Below are positions 63,554 through 64,000 of a stretch of 64,000 nucleotides of DNA, one piece after another. The number at the start of each line of letters is the position of its first letter. Position 1 is the first letter of the stretch. The stretch comes from Arthrobacter sp. JZ12. Its GTDB lineage: Bacteria; Actinomycetota; Actinomycetes; Actinomycetales; Micrococcaceae. The stretch is taken from assembly GCF_035189165.1 (NCBI RefSeq), contig NZ_CP045246.1:2232001-2296000 (forward strand). The letters run 5' to 3'. The notes below the pieces were generated by a model. The model did no database searches. It was given only the letters and a program-made list of their open reading frames with translations, and was not told the DNA's origin. The position numbers and the translations under genes are program-made.

Positions 63554-64000
63554 ATGAGTTCAAACCCGTCGAATGACGATGATGCTCCCAAGGATCCTTT
63601 CTCGGAAATGCTTGAGCGCCTCATGGGCGGCAACATGCAGGGAATGGACCCGCAGGAACTAGCCCGGGCGGCCGGTCTGCCTAGCGATCCGCAGGCGATG
63701 GCCATGATGATGCAGCAAGTCCAGGCGATGTTCTCCGCCGCCCAGTCCGAGGGGCCCGTGAATTGGAAGCTTGCCCACGATCAGGCGCGGCGTGCCGCCG
63801 CGACGGGGGGTGATCCGTCTGTTTCCTCCCGGGAGCAGCGTGAAGTCGACGACGCGCTGCGGCTCGCAGAGATGTGGCTCGACCCTGTAACGGACTTCCC
63901 CTCGACCGCGCTCCTCGGGCGTGCGTGGTCCCGCGCCGAGTGGGTCGAGGCCACTATGGACACGTGGAAGCGTCTGACGGAACCGGTTGCAACCAGCATC
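63554..64000 (+). CDS. DUF2342 zinc-dependent metalloprotease, N-terminal part (cut by window edge)
   Basis: The first 149 codons from the ATG at 63554 (MSSNPSNDDDAPKDPFSEML). The sequence matches the N-terminal helical part of actinobacterial DUF2342 proteins: NMQGMDPQELARAAGLPSDP, VNWKLAHDQARRAAATGG, ALRLAEMWLDPVTDFPS and AWSRAEWVEATMDTWKRLTE. The HExxH-type zinc motif would lie beyond the window. It diverges from the PDZ-Lon gene, as in mycobacteria (Rv3195 beside Rv3194c). The start could be earlier, since the upstream repeats are in frame. Confidence 0.85.
   Translation, partial: MSSNPSNDDDAPKDPFSEMLERLMGGNMQGMDPQELARAAGLPSDPQAMAMMMQQVQAMFSAAQSEGPVNWKLAHDQARRAAATGGDPSVSSREQREVDDALRLAEMWLDPVTDFPSTALLGRAWSRAEWVEATMDTWKRLTEPVATSI

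Noticed and set aside
1..64000. CRISPR arrays, insertion sequences or rRNA
   Set aside because: I saw no regularly spaced repeats of CRISPR size, no transposase frame and no rRNA sequence. The only repeats are the short arrays listed.

Overview
The window is high-GC actinobacterial chromosome and reads as a member of the Micrococcaceae (Arthrobacter or a close relative). This rests on a WhiB1-type regulator, MtrAB-LpqB, the SigK/RskA pair, UPF0182, a DUF2342 metalloprotease, a 180-kDa NAD-glutamate dehydrogenase, and gene order partly shared with mycobacteria (whiB1-pdtaS; secA-hpf-comF-lpqB-mtrB-mtrA; etfBA/iscS/mnmA/MetE-like; UPF0182/PDZ-Lon/metalloprotease). I see no prophage, insertion sequence, CRISPR array or rRNA. 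Nearly all of it is coding.

Region 1 (1-6486, minus strand) is a tightly overlapping surface-polysaccharide operon. It holds a full enzyme set for making a UDP-2,3-diacetamido-2,3-dideoxy-uronic acid: 6-dehydrogenase, 3-oxidoreductase, 3-aminotransferase and N-acetyltransferase. Two glycosyltransferases (one cut by the window edge) and a polytopic membrane protein go with them. Region 2 (6671-11054) has a large FHA-FtsK ATPase of the EccC/EssC type with no other type VII secretion gene nearby. Region 3 (11136-17973) has whiB1 behind a leader with a CRP-like site and a hairpin, a perfect shared terminator, the PdtaS-like kinase and NAD-glutamate dehydrogenase.

Region 4 (18020-22424) groups orphan Flp-pilus-like parts (CpaE-like ATPase, SAF protein), an excisionase-like HTH protein, a LysM membrane protein and two uncharacterised proteins. 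Region 5 (22469-32463, minus) is the secA, ycaQ-like, hpf, comF, lpqB, mtrB, mtrA stretch. Region 6 (32702-38935, plus) diverges from mtrA and encodes an envelope operon: membrane protein, DUF4129, DUF4350, MoxR ATPase, DUF58 and DUF4166. In this sequence moxR carries a one-base deletion that fuses it in frame to DUF58.

Region 7 (38949-46958) holds housekeeping genes: MetE-like protein, chorismate mutase, mnmA, cysteine desulfurase, a FolP2-like protein coupled to a pyrimidine-reductase-like protein, a lipoprotein, a J-domain protein with a degenerate NERD-like tail, and trmL. Region 8 (46955-53528) holds a methyltransferase, sigK-rskA behind a recognisable SigK-type promoter, a PIG-L deacetylase, etfAB and a DegP/HtrA-like protease. 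Region 9 (53715-58721) pairs a TPM-domain protein with PspA, followed by a photolyase and a DUF6328 membrane protein. Region 10 (58790-64000) has an initiator tRNA with its own promoter and terminator, UPF0182, a PDZ-Lon protease and the start of a DUF2342 zinc metalloprotease.
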